Assembly: GCF_001693335.1 (NCBI RefSeq)
Contig: NZ_CP016503.1
Coordinates: forward strand, 1,302,001 to 1,366,000
Source: Helicobacter enhydrae
GTDB taxonomy: Bacteria > Campylobacterota > Campylobacteria > Campylobacterales > Helicobacteraceae
Direction of reading: 5' to 3'
DNA: 64,000 nucleotides
Shown: piece by piece, positions 7,548 through 17,144 of the stretch
Layout of the letters: every line of letters starts with the position of its first letter
Numbering within the stretch: position 1 is the stretch's first letter
Made by a program: the position numbers and the translations under genes
Notes under the pieces: model-generated
What the model saw: only the letters and a program-made list of their open reading frames with translations
Databases searched by the model: none
Told to the model about the DNA's origin: nothing

Positions 7548-9023
7548 ATGATTGATTGGATGCAAAGGCACAAAAAATGGCTCATTGTAGTGATTTGGGT
7601 TAGCACAATTTCTCTTATTGCCGCAGGGCTTGTAGGTTGGGGGGCATATAACTTCTCTTCATCAAATGACATCGTGGCAAAAGTAGGGAAGATCCAAATC
7701 ACACGTGCACAATTCCAAAGGGCATATCAGCAGATTTATGCACAATACAACATAGACGGCAATCTAGACACCCAAAAGGCAAATGATCTTGGTTTGCCAC
7801 AGAGGGCTTTGGAAGACTTGATCAGTCGTGCATTGTTGCAAAATTTTGCTTTGGATTTGGGGATTAGGGTGAGCAAAAAAGAAGTCGAAGAAGAGATTGC
7901 TAAAATGCAAGTGTTTCAGCAGATTGGGCATTTTGATTTTGCGTTGTATCAGAGTGTTTTGGAGCAGAATCACATCAAACCGGCGGAGTTTGAGCAAGAG
8001 GTCAGAGATAGCATTTTGTCAAGCAAAATAATGGCAGTGCTACCTTTGAATGATGGGATTGGATTGACTTCACTTGAAAAAGATGCTTTGAATTTCCCTT
8101 TTGAGATCGCAGATCAAATAGAATTCAAAGTCATTTCTCAAAGCAGTTTCAAACTCCAGCCAAACAACGAGGAGATCCGGCAATTTTGGGAAAAAACCAA
8201 AGATCAATACCAATCTCCTGCAGAATACAAAATCGAATATTTGTTGATTAAAAATGCAGATCAAAAGCCTCAAGAAAGCGAGTTGAAAAATCTTTATGAG
8301 GAACGCAAGAGTCTTTTTATCAATGATGATGGCAGTCTCAAAACTTATCAGCAAGTGAAGGGCGAGTTGGTGGAGGAGCAAAAGGCATTGTTGGCTGAAG
8401 AAAAGGCATTGAGAGAATATGTGATTTTCAAAAAAGAAACGGGAAAATATGGGAAGCAGGAGGTTTTGGTCGAGGGTGACAAACGATTTGGCGTTGAAAT
8501 TTTTGACACGATACAGCAACTAAATTCAGGACAAACTGCAAAGCCCGTAGAAGTAAAAGATGGATTTTTGGTGATCAAGATGCTCGATAAACAACCAAGG
8601 AAAATCAAAGCATTTGAAGATGTCAAAATAGAAGTGATTGAAAATCTCAAAAAAGAGCTTAGCACTCAAAAAATGATAGAAAAATCTCATCAGTTGCTTC
8701 AAGAGGGCTTCAATGGGGTGAAAACAGGATTTTTGACTGCATTGGATTTTGCCAAACTTCCATTTGGGGAGAATGATTCCAAAAAATTTCTCAATCATCT
8801 ATTTGTGACGCCCAAAAAGCAGGACTATGTGTTGCTTGAGGATAAAAGCATCGTGTATAAAATCCTTGAGCAAAAACTGGTTGATAAAAAGCAAGTTGAT
8901 CCAAAAATACTTGTTGGCAATGAACAGGCATTTGGATTTTATAAGAGACAATTGATCGCAGAAGAATTGTATAAATATCTACAAAATAAGTATAAAATAA
9001 CAAAATATTATACAGGTAATTAA
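7548..9023 (+). CDS. Membrane-anchored periplasmic SurA/PpiD-type foldase
   Basis: A short cytoplasmic lead (MIDWMQRHKKW), one transmembrane helix near residues 13-33 and a long periplasmic part resemble PpiD. A SurA N-like chaperone segment (VAKVGKIQITRAQFQRAYQQ) begins near residue 42. A parvulin-like stretch lies near 330-370 (DGFLVIKMLDKQ), but no complete peptidyl-prolyl isomerase site is certain, so it may be mainly a chaperone for outer-membrane proteins. The ATG at 7548 is chosen because AAGGA lies six bases upstream; a frame-compatible ATG at 7512 has no ribosome site. It stands just before ftsA and ftsZ, as in H. pylori, and may be co-transcribed with them. Confidence 0.82.
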   Translation: MIDWMQRHKKWLIVVIWVSTISLIAAGLVGWGAYNFSSSNDIVAKVGKIQITRAQFQRAYQQIYAQYNIDGNLDTQKANDLGLPQRALEDLISRALLQNFALDLGIRVSKKEVEEEIAKMQVFQQIGHFDFALYQSVLEQNHIKPAEFEQEVRDSILSSKIMAVLPLNDGIGLTSLEKDALNFPFEIADQIEFKVISQSSFKLQPNNEEIRQFWEKTKDQYQSPAEYKIEYLLIKNADQKPQESELKNLYEERKSLFINDDGSLKTYQQVKGELVEEQKALLAEEKALREYVIFKKETGKYGKQEVLVEGDKRFGVEIFDTIQQLNSGQTAKPVEVKDGFLVIKMLDKQPRKIKAFEDVKIEVIENLKKELSTQKMIEKSHQLLQEGFNGVKTGFLTALDFAKLPFGENDSKKFLNHLFVTPKKQDYVLLEDKSIVYKILEQKLVDKKQVDPKILVGNEQAFGFYKRQLIAEELYKYLQNKYKITKYYTGN

Positions 9024-9064
9024 TCAATTTAATGGGCTTTAATCTTGAATTTTAGGAGTGTATT

Positions 9065-10435
9065 TTGAGACAAATTGTGATGGCTATTGATCTTGGATCG
9101 ATTAATGCAACTTGTGCGATTGCTGAAGTTGTAGATGGTGTGCCAAAGATTTTGGGCTATGGGCAATGTCAATCTAGAGGGATTAAAAAAGGGGCAATTA
9201 GCAATATTGAGCAGGCTGCACGATCTGTGCAGGAGGCTGTAGATTGTGCTAGGAGGATGTCAGGAACGACGGCTAATAAAGCGATTGTTTCAATCTCTGG
9301 GGTATATACCAAGAGTCGCAATGGATCTGGGATCGTGACTATTCCTAATGGCGAAATAGGAACCGCAGAAATCAAAAGGGTCGTTGTCGGAGCTTTGCAC
9401 AATGTGCAAATACCTATAGACTATGATGTGATTCATGTGCTTCCCTATCAGTTTGTTGTCGATGAGCAAGAGCAAGTTGATGATCCCAATGGGATGAGTG
9501 GTGGCAGATTGAAAGCAATGGTGCATATCGTGACTGCTCAAAAAACACATCTTGAGAATCTCAAACGCGTAATGAAAACTGCAGGGATTGAGATTGAAAA
9601 TATCGTGCTTTCTTCTTATGCTTCAGCACTTGCGACATTGTCAGATGATGAGAGGGAGCTAGGCGTTGCTTGTGTGGATATTGGAGGAAGCACTTGCGAT
9701 GTGATGATTTATAGTGGCAATTCAATGTGTCATAATGAAGTGATTAAGGTGGGCTCACACCATATTACTAGTGATATTTCTATGGCTTTTAACACCCCCT
9801 TGAGTGCTGCAGAAAAGATCAAGATAGAGCATAGTGATTTGGCAAATTATCAAGAACAAAGCAATTCAAAGAGACTTGAGATCCCGTTGGTTGGGGGATC
9901 GAACAAAACGCAACAGATTGCCTATGGGGATCTTGCCAAAGTCGCTTGTTATCGTTTGCTTGAGATTTTTGGGATTGTTTATGATACGCTCAAAAAAAAT
10001 GAGCTACGAGGACAAATCAATGCTGGATTGGTTTTGACTGGGGGGATGATGAAACTTAAGGGGATTGATAAATTGGTCGAGGCTTTTTCAAAAGAACTTC
10101 CTACGCGTATTGCTTTGCCTAGAGAGATAGAGGGAATGCCTCAAGATTTTTGTGATTATATGAATGCAACTCTTGTTGGTTTGATTTTGTATAGTTCAGG
10201 GAATTTTACAAAATATGAGCTAGATAGCCACAAGCGTTTGAGAGTACAAAAAAGCCGTTTTATCGAGGATGATAGGTTTGATAAAGTCGATATGATGGCG
10301 TTGAACGCAGAACAGCAGGAGCTCACACCAAGTCAAATTTTTGAAGACGAAAAAAGAACGCAAATGTCTCCTGATCAACAACCCAAAGAAAACAAATTGG
10401 AGAGCTTCTGGGAAGCATTCAAAAAATATTTCTAA
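9065..10435 (+). CDS. ftsA: Cell division protein FtsA
   Basis: FtsA is the actin-like protein that tethers FtsZ to the membrane and recruits later divisome proteins. The 456 residues show the phosphate-1 region MAIDLGSINATC, the phosphate-2 region VACVDIGGSTCDVM near residue 205, and the adenosine motif LTGGMMKLKG near 325. The last residues (ESFWEAFKKYF) form the expected amphipathic membrane-targeting helix. The start is TTG at 9065, with AGGAG five bases before it; no ATG fits. A linker of about 60 residues, rich in D, E and Q, precedes the helix. It is followed by ftsZ after 20 bases. Confidence 0.95.
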   Translation: MRQIVMAIDLGSINATCAIAEVVDGVPKILGYGQCQSRGIKKGAISNIEQAARSVQEAVDCARRMSGTTANKAIVSISGVYTKSRNGSGIVTIPNGEIGTAEIKRVVVGALHNVQIPIDYDVIHVLPYQFVVDEQEQVDDPNGMSGGRLKAMVHIVTAQKTHLENLKRVMKTAGIEIENIVLSSYASALATLSDDERELGVACVDIGGSTCDVMIYSGNSMCHNEVIKVGSHHITSDISMAFNTPLSAAEKIKIEHSDLANYQEQSNSKRLEIPLVGGSNKTQQIAYGDLAKVACYRLLEIFGIVYDTLKKNELRGQINAGLVLTGGMMKLKGIDKLVEAFSKELPTRIALPREIEGMPQDFCDYMNATLVGLILYSSGNFTKYELDSHKRLRVQKSRFIEDDRFDKVDMMALNAEQQELTPSQIFEDEKRTQMSPDQQPKENKLESFWEAFKKYF

Positions 10436-10455
10436 ACAAGAAAGGAGTGTAAGGA

Positions 10456-11601
10456 ATGGAAAAACAAATTGTTGTCGAAGAAATCCAACCTAGTTTTGGT
10501 GCCAAGATTGCAGTGATTGGCGTCGGTGGTGGAGGTTCCAATGCGGTTGGAACGCTTGTTAATAGCGAAATTGGTTTGCACCAATGTGTGAAAGTCATCG
10601 TTGCAAACACAGATAAACAGCATTTGGAAGGTTCTCCTGCACACCACAAGATCCGTCTAGGTGAGGAGATTACGCGAGGTTTGGGGGCAGGTATGCGACC
10701 AGAAATCGGTCAAGCTGCGGCAGAGGAAAGCCGAGAAGAGATACGCAAAATGCTTGAGGGTTCAGATATTGTGTTTATTGCTACAGGTCTTGGCGGTGGG
10801 ACAGGAACAGGTGCATCTCCTGTGATTGCAAAAATTGCCAAAGAACTCAACGCATTGACTGTATCTGTGGTGACCAAACCATTCCGTAGTGAGGGGCAGA
10901 AAAAGGCTAGATTGGCAGAAGATGGGCTCAAGCTTTTGAGAGTTGAGAGTGATTCGATAGTCGTTGTCCCAAACGATCGTTTGCGTTCGGTGATCCAAGA
11001 GAGGCGTGCGGGTATCAAAGAGAGCTTCAAGATTGTAGATGATGTGCTAGTGCGTGCGGTCGCAGGGATCACGAGTGTGATGCTTGATTATGGTAGCAAT
11101 GATATGAATGTGGATTTTTCTGATGTGAAAACGGTGATGGAACATCGTGGATTGGCTTTGATGGGGATTGGCGAAGCTGAAGGTCCAGATGCAGCTGCTG
11201 AAGCTGTCAAAAAAGCTCTTTCTTCTCCATTGCTTGGGGATGTTTCAATCCATGGAGCGATGGGAATCTTGGTGAATTTTGAGATCAGTCAAGAATATCC
11301 TTATTCAGAGATTGAGGATGCTCAAATGATGGTTGCAGAGTATGCACACCCTGATGCAGATATCAAATTTGGAACAATCACAAGAGATATTGGTGATGAA
11401 AAAGTCAAGGTGACTATTATTGCCACTGGATTTGAAAAAGAAGTGATCAAAGGCGAAGAAGATCCCAAAATCTATGAAGAAAAGCAAACACAGCAGGTGC
11501 ATTCTTCGATTTCAGAAGCGATCAATGTCGATCAATTCAAACGAGATGAAGATGCCGATCTTGATATTCCTACTTATCTAAGAAGGGCAGAATCAAAATA
11601 A
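10456..11601 (+). CDS. ftsZ: Cell division GTPase FtsZ
   Basis: FtsZ is the tubulin-like GTPase that forms the division ring. The glycine-rich loop IGVGGGGSNAVGTL is near residue 20 and the tubulin signature GGGTGTGASP near 112. The synergy-loop region (NVDFSDVKTVM) follows near 218. The C-terminal peptide DLDIPTYLRR, which binds FtsA, is intact after a short linker. Length (381) is normal. AAGGAG precedes the ATG. The 3' end overlaps the convergent nucleotidyltransferase gene by nine bases, so no separate terminator is visible. Confidence 0.97.
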   Translation: MEKQIVVEEIQPSFGAKIAVIGVGGGGSNAVGTLVNSEIGLHQCVKVIVANTDKQHLEGSPAHHKIRLGEEITRGLGAGMRPEIGQAAAEESREEIRKMLEGSDIVFIATGLGGGTGTGASPVIAKIAKELNALTVSVVTKPFRSEGQKKARLAEDGLKLLRVESDSIVVVPNDRLRSVIQERRAGIKESFKIVDDVLVRAVAGITSVMLDYGSNDMNVDFSDVKTVMEHRGLALMGIGEAEGPDAAAEAVKKALSSPLLGDVSIHGAMGILVNFEISQEYPYSEIEDAQMMVAEYAHPDADIKFGTITRDIGDEKVKVTIIATGFEKEVIKGEEDPKIYEEKQTQQVHSSISEAINVDQFKRDEDADLDIPTYLRRAESK

Positions 11602-12735
11602 TTCTTGGGCTCTAGAGAGTAGCATATCCTTTTGATTGGGGATCTTCTCCTCTATGACTTCATCAAGCAATGTTTCCAATATGTTGCCTATTTCTTTGGT
11701 GGGTGCTTGAATCATCCGCAAATCATTCCCATTGACTTGTAAATCTTTGAGCATAAAGCATTCATTATGAATCATAATGCTTTGTAGTCTTTGATATTGT
11801 TTTTTGATATTTTTCCCCAATGCCTTTTGAAGTTCAAATAGTGCTAGCACGCAGTCATAACCAATGTCTTTGAGTAGCATTTTGAGCTTTTTGGGGTCAT
11901 CTTGAATCTCTAGATGTTTGTAGCGTAGGAGCGTTTGTGTGCGTTGGATTGTTTTTTTGTCAAATTTTAATTGCACAAGGGCTTGGACATCTGTTTCTTG
12001 CTCTAGCAAAAAAGCCAACAGAAGTGCGGGGTTTTTGAAGTGGCATTTTTTTGCTTTTTTGAGTTGTGGCAACACTTGCTGATAGATTGGTTTGTAGGCA
12101 CAGAATGTATTGACAAAATAATCACCCATGAGACTTTGTAGTAACTCTTCTCTAATGCGTTCTTTTGCGATTTTGGAGAGTAGGTGGGATGCTTGAAGTG
12201 CCTGTTGTAGTGTGGGTGGATCGGCTTGGAAGTTGAGGGTGGATTGGAAACGCATAAGCCTTAGAATGCGTAAAGCATCTTCTTGGAATCTCTCTTGAGG
12301 ATTGCCCACACATCTTAAGATTTTGGCATTCAAATCTTGCACACCTCCATAGGGGTCAATGATCCCCTCTTGAGGATTGAAAGCAATGGCATTGATTGTA
12401 AAATCGCGACGCTTGAGGTCTTCTTGAAGGGAGTGGGTGAAATGCACTTGTGGATGGCGGTAGTCGTGGTATTTGGTTTCGATTCTAAAGGTCGTGATTT
12501 GCACGATTGTATCTTGAGATTTCACGCCTATTGTCCCATACCGCTCTCCAAGAGTGAAATGATGTGGGAAAATCGCTTTGATCTGCGTGGGGGAGGCGGG
12601 GGTGCAAAGGTCCCAATCTTTGGGTGTTTTGCCAAGAAGCAAATCTCTAATGCTCCCACCTACAATATATGATGTGAAGCCGTGTGCTTGAAGTTTGTCA
12701 AGGATTTCTACGATAAAAACAGGCAAATCAATCAT
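11593..12735 (-). CDS. tRNA nucleotidyltransferase / poly(A) polymerase family protein
   Basis: This class II nucleotidyltransferase probably adds or repairs the CCA end of tRNAs. The signature IVGGSIRDLLLGKTPKDWDL, with its catalytic DWD, is close to the N-terminus. KRRDFTINAIAFN and the RNA-binding motif RFQEDALRILRLMRF (near residues 105-160) also match. The 380-residue length is short for a bacterial poly(A) polymerase. The chosen ATG at 12735 overlaps the purB end by eight bases; an upstream in-frame start at 12762 would overlap it more. As I recall, the H. pylori homologue was named pcnB, but sequence alone does not separate CCA addition from polyadenylation. Confidence 0.88.
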   Translation of the reverse strand: MIDLPVFIVEILDKLQAHGFTSYIVGGSIRDLLLGKTPKDWDLCTPASPTQIKAIFPHHFTLGERYGTIGVKSQDTIVQITTFRIETKYHDYRHPQVHFTHSLQEDLKRRDFTINAIAFNPQEGIIDPYGGVQDLNAKILRCVGNPQERFQEDALRILRLMRFQSTLNFQADPPTLQQALQASHLLSKIAKERIREELLQSLMGDYFVNTFCAYKPIYQQVLPQLKKAKKCHFKNPALLLAFLLEQETDVQALVQLKFDKKTIQRTQTLLRYKHLEIQDDPKKLKMLLKDIGYDCVLALFELQKALGKNIKKQYQRLQSIMIHNECFMLKDLQVNGNDLRMIQAPTKEIGNILETLLDEVIEEKIPNQKDMLLSRAQELF

Positions 12736-14059
12736 TGAAAACTCGTGCGAAAATATTGTCAATATTTTTCAGAAAATATTCATATTCAAAACACTCGCGT
12801 ATTGCTTGTGGGGTGAGAAAATTTTGCAATTGTGTATCTTGAAGCAAGAATTGCAAAAACAAGCTTTCACCCTTCTCATTTTGAGCCATTTTGCCCTCTT
12901 GTAATGATTCCCAAACCTTCATCGCATTGCGTTGGATGATTTCATAGCTTTGTTCGCGTGAAAGCCCTTTTTTGGGAAGTTCGAGTAAGAGGCGTTGTGA
13001 AAACACAAGTCCTCCCGTCATATTGAGGTTTTTGAGCATATTTTGAGGATAAATGATGAGGTTTGCGAGCAAAGAATCAAGGCGTGTGAGCATAAAATCT
13101 GTCGTGATGAAACTATCTGGCAAAATAAATCTCTCTACAGAGCTATGGCTGATGTCTCTTTCGTGCCAAAGGGCTACATTCTCCATAGCGGGAATAGCAT
13201 AAGATCTGATCATACGACATAGCCCTGTGATATTTTCACTCAAAATAGGGTTTCTTTTGTGGGGCATTGCTGAGCTACCTTTTTGCCCTAGAGTGAAATG
13301 CTCTTCTGCCTCATAAACCTCGGTGCGTTGAAAATGCCTAATGGCAACAGCGATTTTTTCACAACTACTTGCCAAAAGGGCTAAATCACTTATAAGTCGT
13401 GCATAACGATCTCTTTGGATGATTTGATTGCTGATGGGGGCAGGTGTCAATCCCAATTCTTGACAGACGATTTCCTCAAGCTCGATGGGAGAGTGTGCCA
13501 TATTGCCCATCGCCCCACTGATTTGCCCGACACTAATGAGCTGAAGCGTGTTTTGCAAAGCGTATAAATGGTGTTTGATTTCATCATACCAAATGCCCAA
13601 AACCAATCCAAAAGTGATAGGCTCTCCGTGGATTCCGTGACTTCTCCCTACCATCAAGGTGGATTTGTGTTCTAGTGCGCGTTGTTTGATTGTCACTTGT
13701 AGCTTTTGTATATCTTGGATAATCAGTAGGAGTGAATCTTTGATTTGGAGTGCGTTGGCTGTGTCAATACAATCACTGCTAGTGATGCCATAGTGTATCC
13801 ATCTAGATTCTTCACCAAGAGAATGAGCCACAGAGGTTGTGAAAGCGATCAGATCGTGTTTGGTGATTTTTTCGATCTCTTCGATTTCTTGCACATCAAA
13901 ACGGGCATTGGCGATGATTTTGTCACAATCTTGCTTGGGGATTAGCCCAAGTTTGCACCATCCTTTGACAACTGCTTTTTCTACTTCTAGCCAAGCATTG
14001 TATTTTGCTTGAACGCTCCATTTTTCTTCCATCTCTTTGCGTGCATAGCGTGTGACCAT
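12728..14059 (-). CDS. purB: Adenylosuccinate lyase
   Basis: The enzyme splits adenylosuccinate and SAICAR in purine synthesis. The fumarase/lyase superfamily signature GSSAMPHKRNPILSEN near residue 265, carrying the catalytic serine loop, is intact. The conserved GRSHGIHGEP (near 140) supplies the catalytic histidine. EKITKHDLIAF near 65 also fits. Length 443 is normal. The start MVTRYARKEMEEKWS matches the family, and AAGGGA precedes it. It is transcribed divergently from fliR and followed with overlap by the tRNA nucleotidyltransferase gene. Confidence 0.96.
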   Translation of the reverse strand: MVTRYARKEMEEKWSVQAKYNAWLEVEKAVVKGWCKLGLIPKQDCDKIIANARFDVQEIEEIEKITKHDLIAFTTSVAHSLGEESRWIHYGITSSDCIDTANALQIKDSLLLIIQDIQKLQVTIKQRALEHKSTLMVGRSHGIHGEPITFGLVLGIWYDEIKHHLYALQNTLQLISVGQISGAMGNMAHSPIELEEIVCQELGLTPAPISNQIIQRDRYARLISDLALLASSCEKIAVAIRHFQRTEVYEAEEHFTLGQKGSSAMPHKRNPILSENITGLCRMIRSYAIPAMENVALWHERDISHSSVERFILPDSFITTDFMLTRLDSLLANLIIYPQNMLKNLNMTGGLVFSQRLLLELPKKGLSREQSYEIIQRNAMKVWESLQEGKMAQNEKGESLFLQFLLQDTQLQNFLTPQAIRECFEYEYFLKNIDNIFARVFND

Positions 14060-14130
14060 TTTGTGTCCCTTATCGTTGAATTTAAAGATACAATCCTATC
14101 AAAAAAACTTTTTAAATTTTTGGAGTTTAT

Positions 14131-14904
14131 TTGCAGTTAATCGAGTTTCTGACACAAAACAACATCGCAGGTTTTTTGCTATTGCTCTTGCGTTTTAGTG
14201 GTTTGTTTGCTTTTTTCCCATTTTTTGATAATCAACTGATACCTGCAAGTGTGCGTGGGGCTTTGATTTTTTTCTGCACGATTTTGTTTTTCCCCCTTGT
14301 GCCAAATATGCATTATGAAATCACAATGGTTGAGTTTATGATTGCAGGGGCGATGGAGATCTTGTTTGGTTTTTGTGTGGGGATTGTTTTGCAGTTTGTG
14401 TTTGCAAGTTTGACATTTGGCGGGGATTTGATGAGCTTTGGTATGGGATTGACAATGGCAAGTGCCTATGATCCTGTGAGTGGAATGCAAAAGCCAATCG
14501 TGGCACAAGCGATTGCTTTGTTGGCAATGGTGATTGCATTGAGTTTGGATTTTCATCATAGTATTTTTTTGTTGATTGCAAAAAGCTTCCAGACTTTGCC
14601 ACTTGGGACTTTTGCATTATCTGATCAGATCGTAGAGTATTGTATCAAAGCGTTTGGAAGTATGATGATTATTGGTTTTGCAATGGCATTTCCTGTGATG
14701 GGTGTTTTGCTTCTAAGCGATGTGATTTTTGGAATGATTATGAAAACCAATCCACAATTCAACCTTTTGGCGATTGGTTTTCCTATCAAAATCGCTATCG
14801 GACTTTTTGTGATTATGCTTGTTGTGCCTTCGATTATTTGGCATTTTCAAGATGCGTTGGTGAAGGCATTGGAGTTTTTAAAAGAGATTTTTTGGAGCGT
14901 TTAG
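14131..14904 (+). CDS. fliR: Flagellar export apparatus protein FliR
   Basis: FliR is an inner-membrane part of the flagellar type III export gate, forming a helical assembly with FliP and FliQ. The 257 residues contain about six hydrophobic segments, with the typical PFFDNQLIPASVRGALIF region near residue 30 and AIGFPIKIAIGLFVIML near 210. The start is TTG at 14131 with GGAG upstream. It ends five bases before the convergent nuclease gene. No other flagellar export gene is adjacent; flgL is at 32237-34756. Confidence 0.93.
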   Translation: MQLIEFLTQNNIAGFLLLLLRFSGLFAFFPFFDNQLIPASVRGALIFFCTILFFPLVPNMHYEITMVEFMIAGAMEILFGFCVGIVLQFVFASLTFGGDLMSFGMGLTMASAYDPVSGMQKPIVAQAIALLAMVIALSLDFHHSIFLLIAKSFQTLPLGTFALSDQIVEYCIKAFGSMMIIGFAMAFPVMGVLLLSDVIFGMIMKTNPQFNLLAIGFPIKIAIGLFVIMLVVPSIIWHFQDALVKALEFLKEIFWSV

Positions 14905-14909
14905 GGCGT

Positions 14910-15434
14910 TTAGTAGGGTTGGCATTGTTGGAACATCTTGCTAAAAGTATTGAGTGCTTTTTGGATAATTGCTTGATTTGAGGTCATAAAAAGTGTCTCA
15001 TAGTTGTTTTGGAAGGCATTTTTGCTCCAGTTGGCTGATCCAAGAATCAAAACCAAGTGATCGATGATTGCCATTTTTTGGTGCATCAAGCCTTTGAATT
15101 TTTTGCCGTGATCTTGAAGCCCTGAGAGTAAGCAAGTGTTGATGTTTTGATATTTGGATAGATAGCCAATCGTGGAATGTGGGTTTTTTGTATTGCTCTC
15201 TTTGTCATAGATGATATTCACGCTAACTCCGCGTTTTCCCGCGTTTTTGAGTGCTTTTGCAATTTCTTTGTTGGTGAAACTATAGATGGAGATATTGATA
15301 TTGCTTTTGGCACCATTGATAAGGGCGATGATATGGTTTAATGCCTTTTGTTGCTCATAGGGCATAAAGTATAAAATCTCTTCGCCAATAAGCAAACCAG
15401 AAATGAGGCATAGTGTAAGGAATAGTTTTTGCAT
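14910..15434 (-). CDS. nucT: Secreted phospholipase-D-family nuclease
   Basis: A 174-residue protein begins with a signal peptide (MQKLFLTLCLISGLLIGEE) and carries one HKD motif, MHQKMAIIDHLVLILGSANW, near residues 117-136, with the downstream GSANWS and NNYE that complete the active site. A single motif means it probably acts as a dimer. Its size and place beside the poly-acidic gene and gmk match the H. pylori NucT nuclease, a periplasmic or membrane-associated DNase tied to DNA uptake and purine salvage. AAGGA precedes the ATG. It faces fliR tail to tail and is divergent from the next gene. Confidence 0.87.
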   Translation of the reverse strand: MQKLFLTLCLISGLLIGEEILYFMPYEQQKALNHIIALINGAKSNINISIYSFTNKEIAKALKNAGKRGVSVNIIYDKESNTKNPHSTIGYLSKYQNINTCLLSGLQDHGKKFKGLMHQKMAIIDHLVLILGSANWSKNAFQNNYETLFMTSNQAIIQKALNTFSKMFQQCQPY

Positions 15435-15511
15435 TGTGATTCCTTGATTTTGTGAAGTAATTCATAATATTAGCCGTTATAATCCTAAAAAAGAATTAAA
15501 TTTTGGAGTTT

Positions 15512-16507
15512 ATGTTGAAGATTTTGGTTGTAAATAGCAATCCTGTGGTGCAAAAGATACTCGAATCAGCACTCAAAAGAGCGGATTTTGAGTATCTACT
15601 TGTAGCAACTTGGGGAGAGTTTGTGTCATTGGGTAATGTAGAGCAGTATGGTCTTGTTGTGTTTGATGATGAGGTGTTGCCAAAGGATCAGACTTTGTTG
15701 CAAGACAAGATTCATAATCTCAAAACCTGTCTTTTTTATTCATCAGATCGAACAAGCTCTAGTGATTTTACCTATTCAATCAGCAAACCTTTTTTGCCCA
15801 AAGATTTTTTGGATCTTTTGACCAATTTGAAGCAAAGTCAAAATAATCCATTGGGAACACAAGAGATTCCTCAAGAGTGGAATACAGATGAGATTTTCTC
15901 TGAAATTGACAAAAATGATGAGGATTTTGATGAGATTTTTGAAAACATCCCCCAGATTTCTAATTCCGATACTGCAGAGGTGGCTACAGATAACAATGAT
16001 TTAAACCTAGTGATACAAGAGCTAGAGAATCAGATTGATGAAGAGGGACTGAAGCTAGAGGAAGAAGATCAAGAACTAGAGGATCTGTTGGATGGCATCC
16101 AAGATGACCAAAAAGAGCCATTGGCAGAAGAGATGATCGATCATCAAGATTTGCAAATATCAGACACCTCTCCTAAAACTGATGGATCCCAAGAGGAAAT
16201 ATCGGAGGATATGGGAGATTTGGAGGAGCTAGAAGAAGTGGGGAATATGGATGAGCAAGGAATCAAGATCGAGGAAGAAAAATCTGATGAAACCCCTGCG
16301 ATTTTTAATCCCGATGATATTGCACAGATTCAACAACTTTTGCACGAAACAAAAGAGATCAAAAAAGAAGCCAACCAGATCCCACAAGAACAAGCATTGG
16401 GGTTTTTGCAAAATGTCCTTGCCGAACAACAGCCCCAAAATTTGCGAACACTGCTTGATGGGATGACGGTGACGATCCATTTTTCTTTCCCGAAGGAGAA
16501 AGAATGA
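15512..16507 (+). CDS. Poly-acidic protein with degenerate receiver domain
   Basis: Residues 1-115 look like a response-regulator receiver: MLKILVVNSN, then VVFDDEVLP at the phosphoacceptor strand and SISKPFLPKDF at the lysine position. The rest, to about residue 270, is extremely acidic (many EE, DD and EEL/QDL repeats) and probably disordered. A final segment (DIAQIQQLLHETKEIKKE and DGMTVTIHFSFPKEKE) is helical and then more conserved in appearance. H. pylori has a poly-E-rich protein at the same place before gmk. Function is unknown to me. The ATG at 15512, with GGAG nine bases earlier, is preferred over an in-frame TTG at 15503 that lies in that ribosome site. The stop overlaps gmk by four bases. 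Confidence 0.78.
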   Translation: MLKILVVNSNPVVQKILESALKRADFEYLLVATWGEFVSLGNVEQYGLVVFDDEVLPKDQTLLQDKIHNLKTCLFYSSDRTSSSDFTYSISKPFLPKDFLDLLTNLKQSQNNPLGTQEIPQEWNTDEIFSEIDKNDEDFDEIFENIPQISNSDTAEVATDNNDLNLVIQELENQIDEEGLKLEEEDQELEDLLDGIQDDQKEPLAEEMIDHQDLQISDTSPKTDGSQEEISEDMGDLEELEEVGNMDEQGIKIEEEKSDETPAIFNPDDIAQIQQLLHETKEIKKEANQIPQEQALGFLQNVLAEQQPQNLRTLLDGMTVTIHFSFPKEKE

Positions 16508-17109
16508 GCCTAGTTCTTATTTTGTCTGGACCAAGCGGGAGTGGCAAAAGCACCTTATGTCAAGAGATTATGCGTGCCATCCCCAATGTTTTCTTTTCTA
16601 TTTCTTCCACAACAAGGAAGCCTCGCGAGGGCGAAAAAGATGGACGCGAATATTATTTTTTGAGTCAAGAGGAGTTTTTGAGCGATATTCAAGAGGGCAA
16701 TTTTTTGGAGTGGGCACAAGTGCATACCAATTATTATGGCACTTCACTCAAACCTGTCAAAGAGGCTTTGAGGCAAGGCAAGATCGTTGTTTTTGATGTC
16801 GATGTTCAGGGGCATTATAATATCAAAAAGTTTTTTGGGGATTGTGCGAAGTCTGTTTTTATCACCACTCCCACCAAGCAGGTTTTGGCTCAAAGGCTCA
16901 AAAATCGCAAAACCGATGGCGATGAGATCATTGAGTTGCGTTTGATGCACGCTTATAATGAAATGCAACATATCGATGAGTTTGACTTTTTGATCATTAA
17001 TGATGACATCGACGAGGCAAAAAGATCTATTTTGTCTATTGTTGGAAGTATGGGCTGTATGCAAACCTCGCAGAGAAGACAAAAGATTCTAGCAGAATGG
17101 AATGATTGA
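16504..17109 (+). CDS. gmk: Guanylate kinase
   Basis: The enzyme phosphorylates GMP to GDP. The P-loop GPSGSGKST occupies residues 9-17. The GMP-binding segment SSTTRKPREGEKDGREYYFL follows near 35-55, and FLEWAQVHTNYYGT near 70 completes the substrate site. VVFDVDVQGHYNIKK near 100 matches the family. Length 201 is normal. The ATG overlaps the end of the poly-acidic gene (ATGA), suggesting co-translation. Confidence 0.97.
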   Translation: MSLVLILSGPSGSGKSTLCQEIMRAIPNVFFSISSTTRKPREGEKDGREYYFLSQEEFLSDIQEGNFLEWAQVHTNYYGTSLKPVKEALRQGKIVVFDVDVQGHYNIKKFFGDCAKSVFITTPTKQVLAQRLKNRKTDGDEIIELRLMHAYNEMQHIDEFDFLIINDDIDEAKRSILSIVGSMGCMQTSQRRQKILAEWND

Positions 17110-17144
17110 GGTATAATTTCTAAACCAACTATGAAGGAGAGACA

